Positions 52,630 through 61,955 of a stretch of 64,000 bases of DNA are shown piece by piece; position 1 is the first letter of the stretch; each line of letters begins with the position of its first letter. The notes below the pieces were generated by a model that had not been told where the DNA came from, did no database searches, and saw only the letters and a list, made by a program, of their open reading frames with translations. Source of the DNA: Wenyingzhuangia fucanilytica (GTDB taxonomy: Bacteria > Bacteroidota > Bacteroidia > Flavobacteriales > Flavobacteriaceae); NCBI RefSeq assembly GCF_001697185.1, contig NZ_CP014224.1:620001-684000 (forward strand), written 5' to 3'. The position numbers were made by a program, and so were the translations under genes.

Positions 52630-53537
52630 TCTAATTTTTATGTTTTTGGATTAGTTTTAAATTTTTGTGGGTATTTGATATCTCGATAAAAGTTATTTGA
52701 TAGACCCAATCATTTCAAATTTCAGCTAATTTCGATTATTTGATGTGTCTATAGGTTTATTTGATGTGTACTAGAATAATTTACTATTCTTTCTAAAGGA
52801 TTTGGAAGGTTACTGAACTACCAGGTGATATAGTTATTAAGTTAGAAAAATATCAGATACTAAATAAATAATACATTTTAGATTGAATTAAAAACTTCTT
52901 TTTAAGCCAAACATTTTTAATGGTAAAAGAAAATATGGGGGGGATTAGCAGGAGTGTCGATTACTTATAAAATCTAAAATCACTAAAAATCACAAATTTA
53001 GAGAAGTCTTAATTTGTTGATATCTCCCTAGCTAACGTAGAGAAAATTAAACCCTGAATTTAGGTAATAGGATGAGGTATCGTTATTGGATATTCTTTTT
53101 TTCAAACTCTGACTTGGTGTATTTTATTTAAATGGTGAATTAATAAAATAATAAGAATTGAATCTTAACAAGGTATACAACAATTTAAAGCATAAGTCAT
53201 TTTTAGAGAAAGTATTATATAGGAAATAACTATAACGTAATTTAAGAATAAGCCAAATTACAGGAGTTTTCCAGCGATGAAGTATTTTGTTTAGGGTAGT
53301 AGATATCTAAGGATTTACTACTAGGTACGCTTTATAAATTATTAGACAAGTCAAATGTATGGTTAGTTTTAAATTTACATTTTAACTAATAAAAACACGA
53401 TAAAATAATGAAAAACATACTTATTAAAGACTCAGGATAACGTATCTGTAAAAACAAAAGCAATACACTAAATAAAAAAACTGATTTTCTTGACAACGAA
53501 AAGGAGGTTAGTTAAACAACAAACTAATTTAAAATTA
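52630..53537. other. Divergent 908-bp region between the GH2 and SusC units
   Basis: No gene was recognised. It contains the candidate operator at 52738-52768, oriented towards the GH2 gene. The remainder (52780-53480) is AT-rich with no long open frame. It should also hold the SusC promoter, for which no clear -33/-7 pair was seen. Confidence 0.6.
52738..52768 (-). promoter_or_regulatory. Candidate HTCS operator, site 2
   Basis: On the minus strand: CACATCAAAT, 11 bp containing ACCTATAGA, CACATCAAAT. It is a perfect 10-bp direct repeat with a 21-bp period and 25/31 identical to the site at 40281. It lies 108 bp upstream of the GH2 start and has the same orientation relative to its gene as site 1. 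Confidence 0.65.
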
Positions 53538-56500
53538 ATGAAAATGAACAAACTATTAACGAGAAAAAAGTTGTTAGGTAATTTTTTACTGATGCTATTT
53601 TTTATCATCCTCAGTAGTGCTATGGAGGTGCGTGCTCAAGATTTAACTGTAACAGGAACTGTAACAAGTGCCGAAGATGGAATGCCTATTCCTGGAGTTA
53701 CTGTTCTTAAAAAAGGTACTACCGCAGGTGTTCTTACAGATTTTGATGGAATATATACAATTCAAGCTAAAACAGGTGATGTCCTACAATTTCGATATTT
53801 AGGTATGGAAGAAAAGGATGTCGTAGTTAGTAAATCTACTATAAATTTGGAAATGACTTCTAGTATAGAAGATTTAGATAAAGTGGTTGTTATAGGATAT
53901 GGAACCGTGAAAAAGAAAGAAGTAACAGGGGCGGTTTCTAGCTTGAAATCTGAAGATATAGAGCAAGTTGTTACATCAGATTTAGGAACGGCGTTGCAGG
54001 GGCAAATGGCAGGTGTTAATGTCATCGCTAGTTCTGGACAACCAGGAGCTGAATCTGAAATTCTAATTCGTGGTATAACTACAGTTTCAGGGAGTAATAC
54101 GCCCCTTTACATTGTTGATGGTTTAATACAGGATGGGGATCCTGGTATAAGCCCAAACGAAATACAATCTATAGATGTTTTAAAAGATGCAGCCTCAACG
54201 GCAATTTATGGAACTCGTGGTGCAGCGGGGGTTATATTGATTACAACTAAGCAAGGAGAAAAAGGTTCTTTATCGGTAAGAGCTAATTCTAGCTACGGTA
54301 TTCAACACCTTAGCGGTACGCCAACGCGATTGATGAATGCTAACCAACAAACCTATTTTGAATTAGTTCAAAATAGAAATTCATCAAGCCTAGGGTTGCA
54401 AGATGATGAAATAGATATTATTGGTTTAAGTCCAAACAAATTACAGTTAGATACTAATCTTTTTAAGCGTATTGTAATAGATAACCAACCCACACAGAAT
54501 CATTCTGTAAATATATCAGGAGGAACAAAAGATATAACATATAGTGTAACCACTGGTTTATATAAAACGGAAGGGACTTTGGTTAATTCCAATTTTGAAC
54601 GGTTTAATATAAGAGCCAATACAACATATAAGCATGATAAATGGGATATTAGGGCAAGTGTTTCAATAGCTAACGAAAATACAAATTATGCTCCTGGAGG
54701 ATTAACAACACAAATAATTAAATATTCTCCATTAAGGCAAGATTTAACTACTATAGCTCCTGACGAAGTTATTGTGTCAGAAGGGGGATTGGATGGTGTA
54801 ATTACAGGATGGGTATTAGAAAGCTTTGAAAATGAAAGTACTAAAGACGTAGTTAAAAATCAAACTAATTTAAATTTAAATTATAATTGGACCAAAAAAT
54901 TAAAATTATCATTAAGATACGGTATATCTACAATAAACGAATACAGGCACACATTTAACCCATACAGGGAAGTAATCGATGTATTTGATAATGATTTAAG
55001 TCCAAATGCCAGTAGTGGAGTTTCAAACGCTTCTCTAAGACGATATAATAGAAGTTTAGACCTTTTTGCAACTTATAAGTTTAATATAAAAAACGATCAT
55101 AATTTTACACTAACAGGAGGTGCAACTTTTGAAGATTATATAGCGGAACAGTATAGGGCAAGTAGATTAGGAGTTCTAGACAACAGCATTAAAGTTTTAA
55201 ATGGTACGAGTATAAGCCCGGAAGTAAGCTCTGGTAGAGATACCCGTCATAAAATTCAAGGTGTCATAGGAAGATTACAGTATGGGTATAAAGGGAGATA
55301 TTTATTAAGTTCTAGTATAAGACGCGATGCTTCATCTAGATTTTCTGAAGAATATCGATCTAATTTATTTCCTTCTACAGCGTTTGCTTGGAATGTATCT
55401 GATGAGAATTTTTGGAAGCCATTTAAAAGAACAGTCAATAACGCTAAATTTAGGGTGTCTTACGGAGAAGTAGGGAATGAGAGTTTTGGTGATTATGCGT
55501 TTGATGCTTCTATTACACCTAATATTGATTATGTTTTCGGATCAGACTCTTTTACAAACGGGGCTATTCAAACAGCTTTTGCCAATGAAGCGATTAAGTG
55601 GGAGACGTCTATTCAAACAAATTTTGGTTTAGATTTAGGTTTTTTTAAAAACAAGTTCACCTTAAGTGCAGAATATTACGACAAGACAAATAAAGATATG
55701 TTGTTTCCAATTGTTACGCCTGGTTCTGCAGGTGGTGGAGGTAATGCTCAGGTTATCCTTAACGTAGGAAACATGACAAATAAAGGACTTGAGTTAACGG
55801 CAGGTTACAAAACTAATATAGGAAAGTTGAGGTTGAAAATGAATGGAACCTTTACTACAAATAAAAATAAAGTAACAAGAATCAATGGGTTAGGAGGGTT
55901 TGCCTACACCAATGATTCAGGATTAATTCAGGGTGCAAGAGGGGCTTCCCAAGTAACTACTTTAGCTGAAGGGTATGAAGCTGGTGCTTTTTTCTTATAT
56001 CCAACAGATGGTGTAGTTAATACGCAAGAAGAATTAATTGAATACCAGAAAATTGATCCAAGTGCTAGATTAGGAGACTTAAAGTATGTTGATACAGATT
56101 TAAGTGGAAATATTACAGATGCCGATAGAGTTTATAGCGGAAGTGGGTTACCAGAATACGAAATAGGTTATAATATTAATGCAAGCTACAGAGGATTTGA
56201 TGTGTCGATGAACTGGTATGCCGCATTAGGACATGAAATTATGAATGGTTCAAAAGCAACTGCTTTTGGTTTTGGTAGACATGAGGACTTAGTATATCAA
56301 TGGTCCGAAGCGAATCCAACCTCAAATATTCCAGCATATAGAGGACAAGTTAATAATCACGCAAATTATAAAGGGTATACTGATTTATGGTTAGAAGATG
56401 GAGATTATTTACGATTAAAACAAGTGACTCTAGGTTATAGTTTTTCTAAAAAAGTTACAGAAAGCTTGGGGTTTAGTAAGTTAAGATTGTACGCGTCTGC

Positions 56501-56636
56501 ACAAAACCCACTTACTTTTACAAATTATTCTGGGTTTAATCCAGAAGTAGGTGGGAGAATAACAAGTAGAGGATTAGATAAAGGGAATTACCCAATTACA
56601 TCATTATACTTAGTTGGTCTTAATTTAAACTTTTAA
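53538..56636 (+). CDS. SusC-family TonB-dependent transporter
   Basis: 1032 residues from ATG 53538; an earlier TTG at 53490 is unlikely because it adds a charged segment before the signal peptide. After the signal (ending VRAQ) comes a carboxypeptidase-like beta domain (VTGTVTSAEDGMPIPGVTVL), then the plug (KVVVIGYGTVKKKEVTGAVS, LYIVDGLIQDGDPGISPNEI, VLKDAASTAIYGTRGAAGVI) and a 22-strand barrel ending LYLVGLNLNF. Imports oligosaccharides through the outer membrane with the SusD lid, powered by TonB. No FecR/sigma signalling extension. Followed by SusD after 12 bp. Confidence 0.97.
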   Translation: MKMNKLLTRKKLLGNFLLMLFFIILSSAMEVRAQDLTVTGTVTSAEDGMPIPGVTVLKKGTTAGVLTDFDGIYTIQAKTGDVLQFRYLGMEEKDVVVSKSTINLEMTSSIEDLDKVVVIGYGTVKKKEVTGAVSSLKSEDIEQVVTSDLGTALQGQMAGVNVIASSGQPGAESEILIRGITTVSGSNTPLYIVDGLIQDGDPGISPNEIQSIDVLKDAASTAIYGTRGAAGVILITTKQGEKGSLSVRANSSYGIQHLSGTPTRLMNANQQTYFELVQNRNSSSLGLQDDEIDIIGLSPNKLQLDTNLFKRIVIDNQPTQNHSVNISGGTKDITYSVTTGLYKTEGTLVNSNFERFNIRANTTYKHDKWDIRASVSIANENTNYAPGGLTTQIIKYSPLRQDLTTIAPDEVIVSEGGLDGVITGWVLESFENESTKDVVKNQTNLNLNYNWTKKLKLSLRYGISTINEYRHTFNPYREVIDVFDNDLSPNASSGVSNASLRRYNRSLDLFATYKFNIKNDHNFTLTGGATFEDYIAEQYRASRLGVLDNSIKVLNGTSISPEVSSGRDTRHKIQGVIGRLQYGYKGRYLLSSSIRRDASSRFSEEYRSNLFPSTAFAWNVSDENFWKPFKRTVNNAKFRVSYGEVGNESFGDYAFDASITPNIDYVFGSDSFTNGAIQTAFANEAIKWETSIQTNFGLDLGFFKNKFTLSAEYYDKTNKDMLFPIVTPGSAGGGGNAQVILNVGNMTNKGLELTAGYKTNIGKLRLKMNGTFTTNKNKVTRINGLGGFAYTNDSGLIQGARGASQVTTLAEGYEAGAFFLYPTDGVVNTQEELIEYQKIDPSARLGDLKYVDTDLSGNITDADRVYSGSGLPEYEIGYNINASYRGFDVSMNWYAALGHEIMNGSKATAFGFGRHEDLVYQWSEANPTSNIPAYRGQVNNHANYKGYTDLWLEDGDYLRLKQVTLGYSFSKKVTESLGFSKLRLYASAQNPLTFTNYSGFNPEVGGRITSRGLDKGNYPITSLYLVGLNLNF

Positions 56637-56648
56637 AAAGAAAAAAAT

Positions 56649-58433
56649 ATGAAAAACACAAAATATTTAATATTCATTTTTATGTTTTGGCACTTGGTGT
56701 CTTGTAATGATGAATATCTTTCAGAAAAAAATCCTAACGAAATTTCCTCAGGAACGTTTTGGAAAAATTTAAAAGATACAAATACAGGTTTGGTAGCAGC
56801 TTACAATGCGCTTTTAGATGAAGATATTTATGCAATTATTCAAGAAGGACTTAGGTCTGATATGGGATGGCCAGGATATGGAAGGCCTATTGGATCAGAT
56901 GAAAATTTACGCAATTTTTATGAGTTAAACTATACAAACAGTGATGGGTATGTCCAGAATAAATGGAATGCCGCATATACAGCAATATTTAGAGCAAATC
57001 AAGTAATAAGGGCACTTGAAAATATAGAGGAAACTACCTCTGAAGAAGAAAAAGAATTATGGTTATTACAAATGGGACAAGCTAGGTTTATTAGAGGACT
57101 TATGCATTTTTATCTGCATTCCGCTTATAATAAAGGAAGTATAATTATTAGAGATGAAGTTCCAGTTAATCCAGAGGATTTCAATAAACCATTATCTCCA
57201 TCAGAAGATGTTATTAAGTTCTTTAGACAAGATTTGGAATATGCATATTCAAATTTACCTGCGCAATATGAAAATCCTACTCAAAATGATGGTCGCATTA
57301 CTAAAGGAGCTGCTGCTGTTATTTTAGGTACTAGTTATCTATATGAAAAGAATTATGATACAGCTATAATTTATTTTGATGATATTATAAACGATATAAC
57401 TGCAGATTATGGGTATAAACTAGTAGAGGATATGAGTTTGTTATTCACTGAAGCAGGAGAGCATAATGATGAATCTATTTTGGAATTAAATTATACAAAA
57501 GACTTTAGAACAGATATAGGTGTTTGGGAGCCATATGGTTTATCCAATCAATTAGCATGGGCAGTTCCAAGCAACAAAGGACCTTTATTACCTGCATGGA
57601 TTATTAATGCTTATAAAAGTGAGAACCTAGATACTTTAGATGATAGAAATTATGTTGATGATCCAGACTCTCCTACTGGACGTTCTTTACGTCCTGTATC
57701 TTTAAGAACTTCTGCTATGGTCGGAATTGTTGATGATGATGTGTCTTTATTTTCTGACCAAGTAACTGGCTTACAAATTAGAATAAGTACCAATGGATGG
57801 GGTTTTGGTGTCTATAAAAAATATACTAATCATGATTTAAGTCCAGAAGAAGTAAGTTCAGACCCTAGGGGGGCTAGGGCTTCTGGTAAAAATATTATAT
57901 TAAACAGATTAGCCGATGTCTATCTTATGCAGGCTGAGTGTTTTATTAAAACAGGAGATATAGACGGTGCTTTAGAACTTATTAATGCAGTAAGACATAG
58001 GTGGGCTTTAGAATTACTTGGTCCTGAAAATCCTAAATGGTCAAACTCATCATTTGATTTGGAAAATTATAACGAACAGTCTCTTATGGAGCATCTTATG
58101 TTTGTAGAAAAACCTTTAGAAATGTCTTTAGAAGGGCATCAAACACGTTGGATTGATTTAAGAAGGTGGGGCATGTTAGGAGTAAATTTTCAAAACCTAT
58201 CAAATAAAACCTTTTATGCTAAAACTGTTACAATAAAAGATTTGGAAGGAAATCCTGTAACTAAATTTAATTCATCTATTACTGAAGATCCTGGAACTGC
58301 TTCTGGATTAAGTATCATAGATTATGAATATGATGAAAAAGCAGCCAATTATAATCCTGAACTTCATGATTATTTACCTATACCATTAGGTGAAATAATG
58401 AGAAACTCAAATATTAATTTAAATGATAACTAA
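56649..58433 (+). CDS. SusD/RagB-family surface lipoprotein
   Basis: A 594-residue lipoprotein (lipobox HLVSC, Cys19) with the SusD helical repeat core (NPNEISSGTFWKNLKDTNTG, GQARFIRGLMHFYLHSAYNK, TKGAAAVILGTSYLYEKNYD) and the C-terminal RLADVYLMQAECFIKTGD and LEGHQTRWIDLRRWG. It forms the lid over SusC and binds the glycan at the surface. Last residues are NDN; the next gene's ATG follows one base after the stop. Confidence 0.96.
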   Translation: MKNTKYLIFIFMFWHLVSCNDEYLSEKNPNEISSGTFWKNLKDTNTGLVAAYNALLDEDIYAIIQEGLRSDMGWPGYGRPIGSDENLRNFYELNYTNSDGYVQNKWNAAYTAIFRANQVIRALENIEETTSEEEKELWLLQMGQARFIRGLMHFYLHSAYNKGSIIIRDEVPVNPEDFNKPLSPSEDVIKFFRQDLEYAYSNLPAQYENPTQNDGRITKGAAAVILGTSYLYEKNYDTAIIYFDDIINDITADYGYKLVEDMSLLFTEAGEHNDESILELNYTKDFRTDIGVWEPYGLSNQLAWAVPSNKGPLLPAWIINAYKSENLDTLDDRNYVDDPDSPTGRSLRPVSLRTSAMVGIVDDDVSLFSDQVTGLQIRISTNGWGFGVYKKYTNHDLSPEEVSSDPRGARASGKNIILNRLADVYLMQAECFIKTGDIDGALELINAVRHRWALELLGPENPKWSNSSFDLENYNEQSLMEHLMFVEKPLEMSLEGHQTRWIDLRRWGMLGVNFQNLSNKTFYAKTVTIKDLEGNPVTKFNSSITEDPGTASGLSIIDYEYDEKAANYNPELHDYLPIPLGEIMRNSNINLNDN

Positions 58434-58434
58434 A

Positions 58435-60159
58435 ATGAAAAATTTAAGATATTTAATAATAGTTTTTACTTTAATTTTTGTTTATAGCTATGATGATGAG
58501 AGTGATGCATTGCCTCCAAGTTTTCAAGATGCTACTTGGGTTACTAATGTTCGACCTTCAGATGATTATGTAATAGTAAAAGGAGAAGATATTTCTTTTA
58601 GAGATTTATCTCAAGGTGCATTAACTCATCAATTTATTATAGAAGAGGGAAATCATTTTTTATATAGTGGTTATAAAAATAATGATTCTCTACCACTTTT
58701 TATAAATAAAAATCTAGGAACCGTATCTATAGACAAAGATGCGCATGTGTTATTTTTAAATCAAGGAATTAATAAAGTAACACTAAGGAATACATTTAAA
58801 GACTCCATTAGTTATAAAGGAGCAGTTGTTATTCCTGCATTCAAAGAAAATGATGTTTGGGTTATAGAGAAAACTTGGGAAATAGATGTTTTTGGAGATT
58901 TATTGCCAGCTTTCAAGGTTTTAGATAAAAATGGAGATGAAATTATAAATGTTACGGCTACTGATGAAGTTTCAAGAAAAGACGAAGATACATGGCCTGT
59001 TATAAATGTTGAAGCAGGAGATGCTTTAACTTATATTGATTTAACAACAGAAGATAGGCCAACTGGAAGAAATTGGTCTCTTACTAGAGCGAAAACTTCT
59101 ACTACTACAGATTCTATAGTCTCAGCAGGATATTTTTCGTTGGGTACTTTTACGGCAGGTACTTTTACCTCTAGTAGAGGGGGAGACTTCCCAGTAGGAA
59201 GAGGCTCTAAGATTATACCTTTAAAAATAAATGTGGTTCCATCATCTCAACCTTTTGTTTATAATGCAGATGGAGGTATGTTAGAAAGCCCTGATGAAGT
59301 TATTACTTTTGGTGTTACAGGGGAATTAGTGCCATTTACAGGAGAGGAATCTAGTTTTACAGTTAATGTTAAAAATGCAGATAATGGATTTGACAAAGAT
59401 ATTGCAGTAACATCAGCAAAGATAAACGCAGATGATGCAACTAAAATAGATTTAAAGTTGGCAGAGCCAATATATAATTCGGATGTTGTTACGGTATCAT
59501 ATGCAGGAAGTGGCATTAAATCGGTAGATACAAGAGATTTATTAGCTTTTGGACCTATTGAAGTAAGTATGGATGAAGGTTTCAATTTATTTGTACCAGC
59601 ACTAGAATCGTATGCTAGTATTGAAGATGGTTCATCAAACGTTTGGGGTGCATATTGTAACGGTTGTTGGGTAGGAAAACCAACCAACTCTCATGATGGA
59701 GATGGAAATGCAACTGAAAACTTTTATTTTACTAGAGGAATGGCTACGGCTGATAATTATCAAGTATCTGATGGAGATGCTTCTATGAGATATATTTCTC
59801 CGAGTACTGGTATAACAGGGGGTAGAACTATACAATTCACAAAATTCAAAAATTTGGATTTGCCAGCTGGAAGGTATAAAATGCGTATGGATGTTTTTAT
59901 GGTTGCAGGAAATACGATGTCTGGTATAAATATGTGGTTTAAAGGACCAAATGTTAATGCATTTTGGGATTTGTCTCCGGGTACTGTTGCTAGAGATGAA
60001 TTTGTAACAGTAGAAAATGTAATTGATTTTAGCGTGTCACCAACTTCAGATAGATTTGATATTCAGGTTAGGGATATTGATAATCCCAATGGGCTGTCGT
60101 CAACACAGGAATTTTATTTTGATAATTTAGTAATCCTACCTATTGAGTTAAGACCTTAA
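58435..60159 (+). CDS. Surface glycan-binding protein (SusE/F position) lacking a lipobox cysteine
   Basis: 574 residues from ATG 58435. Beta-rich: an N-terminal PKD/SusE-like part (about 25-260), a middle segment with SSFTVNVKNADNGF and DVVTVSYAGSGIKS like SwmB-type domains (about 290-375), and a C-terminal carbohydrate-binding-like module (NVWGAYCNGCWVGKPTNSHD to EFYFDNLVILPIELRP). The N-terminus MKNLRYLIIVFTLIFVYSYD looks like a lipoprotein signal, but the expected Cys is Tyr19 (TAT instead of TGT), so it may not be lipidated. Binds the PUL substrate at the surface by position. Followed by a terminator. Confidence 0.75.
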   Translation: MKNLRYLIIVFTLIFVYSYDDESDALPPSFQDATWVTNVRPSDDYVIVKGEDISFRDLSQGALTHQFIIEEGNHFLYSGYKNNDSLPLFINKNLGTVSIDKDAHVLFLNQGINKVTLRNTFKDSISYKGAVVIPAFKENDVWVIEKTWEIDVFGDLLPAFKVLDKNGDEIINVTATDEVSRKDEDTWPVINVEAGDALTYIDLTTEDRPTGRNWSLTRAKTSTTTDSIVSAGYFSLGTFTAGTFTSSRGGDFPVGRGSKIIPLKINVVPSSQPFVYNADGGMLESPDEVITFGVTGELVPFTGEESSFTVNVKNADNGFDKDIAVTSAKINADDATKIDLKLAEPIYNSDVVTVSYAGSGIKSVDTRDLLAFGPIEVSMDEGFNLFVPALESYASIEDGSSNVWGAYCNGCWVGKPTNSHDGDGNATENFYFTRGMATADNYQVSDGDASMRYISPSTGITGGRTIQFTKFKNLDLPAGRYKMRMDVFMVAGNTMSGINMWFKGPNVNAFWDLSPGTVARDEFVTVENVIDFSVSPTSDRFDIQVRDIDNPNGLSSTQEFYFDNLVILPIELRP

Positions 60160-60200
60160 TTATAAAAAATATGAAAACCTAGTTTTTCGATTAATCAAAT

Positions 60201-60240
60201 AAAAGCCTGCTAAGTAGTGTGTTTACTAGTAGGCTTTTTT
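60201..60240 (+). terminator. Terminator of the susCD unit
   Basis: AAAAGCCTGCTA (60201-60212) pairs with TAGTAGGCTTTT (one G-T pair) and is followed by a T run. It separates susCD and the binding protein from the GH105-type gene. Confidence 0.85.
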
Positions 60241-60374
60241 AACTAGCAGAACCGAATTAAGCAGAGGCTATTGTCTAATAATTTTGCTTTAAAAGGAAAT
60301 AATTTTGAAGAAAAAGCAGGTGTTTAAATTGTACAGTTTAAAAGAAGATATTGGTTAATATATAAATATAACAA

Positions 60375-61523
60375 ATGAGTTTAAGTATAAAGAAAAGTAA
60401 ATTATTCTTTTTAATTATAGTAATTATAATTCAAAAAAGTTATGCTCAAAAAGAAAAAATCACTCTTAAAAGTGTATATACTATAACAAAAAAGGTAACA
60501 GATTGGCAAATTGAAACATTTGATGAAATGGGAAAGTATCGAGCCTTACCAACCCAAAATTTAAAACATTTTCATCACCGTAAACGTTACAAAGATGTGG
60601 TATGGAATTGTGGTGTTTTGTATTCAGGAATTTTAGAATGGAATACTATAGCTAAAGATAGTGTCTATGATTCATGGTTGCTAAATATAGGATATAGAAA
60701 TGGATGGAGGTTAGATGATCATAGGTCTGTTTTTAATGCCGATAATCACACTGTTGGATATGCTTATATTCAATTATTTCAACAAGAAAAAGATAGTATG
60801 ATAATTCAACCTTTATTAAAAGGCTTTGATAAAATTTTGGAAACTTCAGAAAAAGAAAAATCCTATTGGACTTGGGCAGATGCTTTGTTTATGTCTCCTC
60901 CAGTATGGGCTTCTTTAGGAGATTTAACTGGAAATCTAAAATATTTATCTTATATGGATAAACAATACCGTTTGACTTATAAACATTTATGGAATGCTAA
61001 AGATCAACTTTTTTATAGGGATAAAGCACGTATAAAAAATAGAGAAAAAAATGGAGCAAATGAATATTGGTCAAGAGGAAACGGATGGGTTTTTGGGGGA
61101 TTGACCTATATGCTACCACATTTACCTGAAAATTGGGAGGGGCGAGAATTTTATATAACCTTATTTCAACAAATGGCAGAGGCTTTAAAAAAGACACAAC
61201 GTACAGATGGAACTTGGTCTATGGGAATGATGGGTGATGAAAAAGATTATCCTGTAAAAGATGTAAGTGGTTCTAATTTTTTTGTTTTTGGACTGGCTAG
61301 AGGTGTTAATATGGGGATTTTAGATAAAAAAACCTATGATCCTATTATTCGTAAAGGATGGAAAGCATTAACTAGCTGTGTACGAGAAGATGGTTTGGTC
61401 GGTTATGTTCAAGGAGTAGGTGCTGCTCCAGGTGAAGCATTTGCAAATTATACAGAAGTATATGGTACTGGTGGATTTATCTCAGCGGGAGCTGAAATGT
61501 ATAAATATCTATTAAACGATTAA
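60375..61523 (+). CDS. GH105-type unsaturated glycuronyl hydrolase
   Basis: A 382-residue protein with a signal peptide (ending KSYAQ) and the (alpha/alpha)6 fold of GH105/GH88. Seen: VVWNCGVLYSGILEW, RLDDHRSVFNADNHTVGYAY, YWTWADALFMSPPVWASLGD (catalytic Asp) and NEYWSRGNGWVFGGLTYMLP. These enzymes add water to 4,5-unsaturated uronic acid residues left by polysaccharide lyases. No lyase is encoded in the window, so the substrate either comes from a lyase elsewhere or the activity differs. Length is normal. It has its own promoter region after a terminator. Confidence 0.88.
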   Translation: MSLSIKKSKLFFLIIVIIIQKSYAQKEKITLKSVYTITKKVTDWQIETFDEMGKYRALPTQNLKHFHHRKRYKDVVWNCGVLYSGILEWNTIAKDSVYDSWLLNIGYRNGWRLDDHRSVFNADNHTVGYAYIQLFQQEKDSMIIQPLLKGFDKILETSEKEKSYWTWADALFMSPPVWASLGDLTGNLKYLSYMDKQYRLTYKHLWNAKDQLFYRDKARIKNREKNGANEYWSRGNGWVFGGLTYMLPHLPENWEGREFYITLFQQMAEALKKTQRTDGTWSMGMMGDEKDYPVKDVSGSNFFVFGLARGVNMGILDKKTYDPIIRKGWKALTSCVREDGLVGYVQGVGAAPGEAFANYTEVYGTGGFISAGAEMYKYLLND

Positions 61524-61690
61524 TAGTAAGTAGACTACTTGATGTTAAATTTTTTAAAAAAATGAATGAGAGTCAATGTACTTGGATATGACGTGTAGAG
61601 AGCTAGTAATATTAAAGTAGTTAGGATGGATTTAAGGGCGGTCAGAAGGTTTCTCAGGTTCCTTTTATAATTGTAGAGACTTCATAGTGA

Positions 61691-61803
61691 ATGTGACCGG
61701 GCTGGGGCTCACTTCGACTTCGCTCAGTATAAACTTCTCGCCCAATTATATAATAAAAAAGCCTCCCTAAAAAAGGAGGCTTTATGTGACCGGGCTGGGG
61801 CTC
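61691..61803. repeat. 20-bp direct repeat derived from the tRNA-Lys 3' end
   Basis: ATGTGACCGGGCTGGGGCTC occurs at 61691-61710 and, within and next to the tRNA-Lys 3' end, at 61784-61803. The copies are identical, 93 bp apart, and diverge immediately on both sides. This is the geometry of a tRNA-end attachment site, or of a partly duplicated tRNA gene. Confidence 0.85.
61757..61783 (-). terminator. Terminator downstream of tRNA-Lys
   Basis: AAAAGCCTCC (61757-61766) pairs with GGAGGCTTT (61775-61783). On the minus strand a T run follows, right after the tRNA-Lys 3' end. Confidence 0.85.
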
Positions 61804-61859
61804 GAACCCAGGACCCTCTCCTTAAAAGGGAGATGCTCTACCAACTGAGCTACCAGGTC
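61787..61859 (-). tRNA. tRNA-Lys (anticodon TTT)
   Basis: 73 nt on the minus strand. Acceptor arms GACCTGG and CCCGGTC pair (one G-T), D arm GCTCAGTTGGTAGAGC, anticodon arm TCTCC-CTTTTAA-GGAGA giving TTT, T arm CTGGG-TTCGAGC-CCCAG. The discriminator is A and CCA is not encoded. Confidence 0.97.
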
Positions 61860-61955
61860 AATGAGAGTGCAAATATAATAGTTTTTTTTAGGCATGAAAC
61901 TTTTTTTAGCTAGTTTTTTCCTTGATATTTGTGTTCTTTAATATTAGCGTTTAAA

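Noticed and set aside
53490-53537. Upstream TTG start of SusC
   Set aside because: It adds a charged segment before the signal peptide; ATG 53538 gives a normal SusC N-terminus.
59259-59835. Minus-strand frames over the surface glycan-binding protein
   Set aside because: They are shadows of a long beta-rich coding sequence and have no plausible starts or domains.
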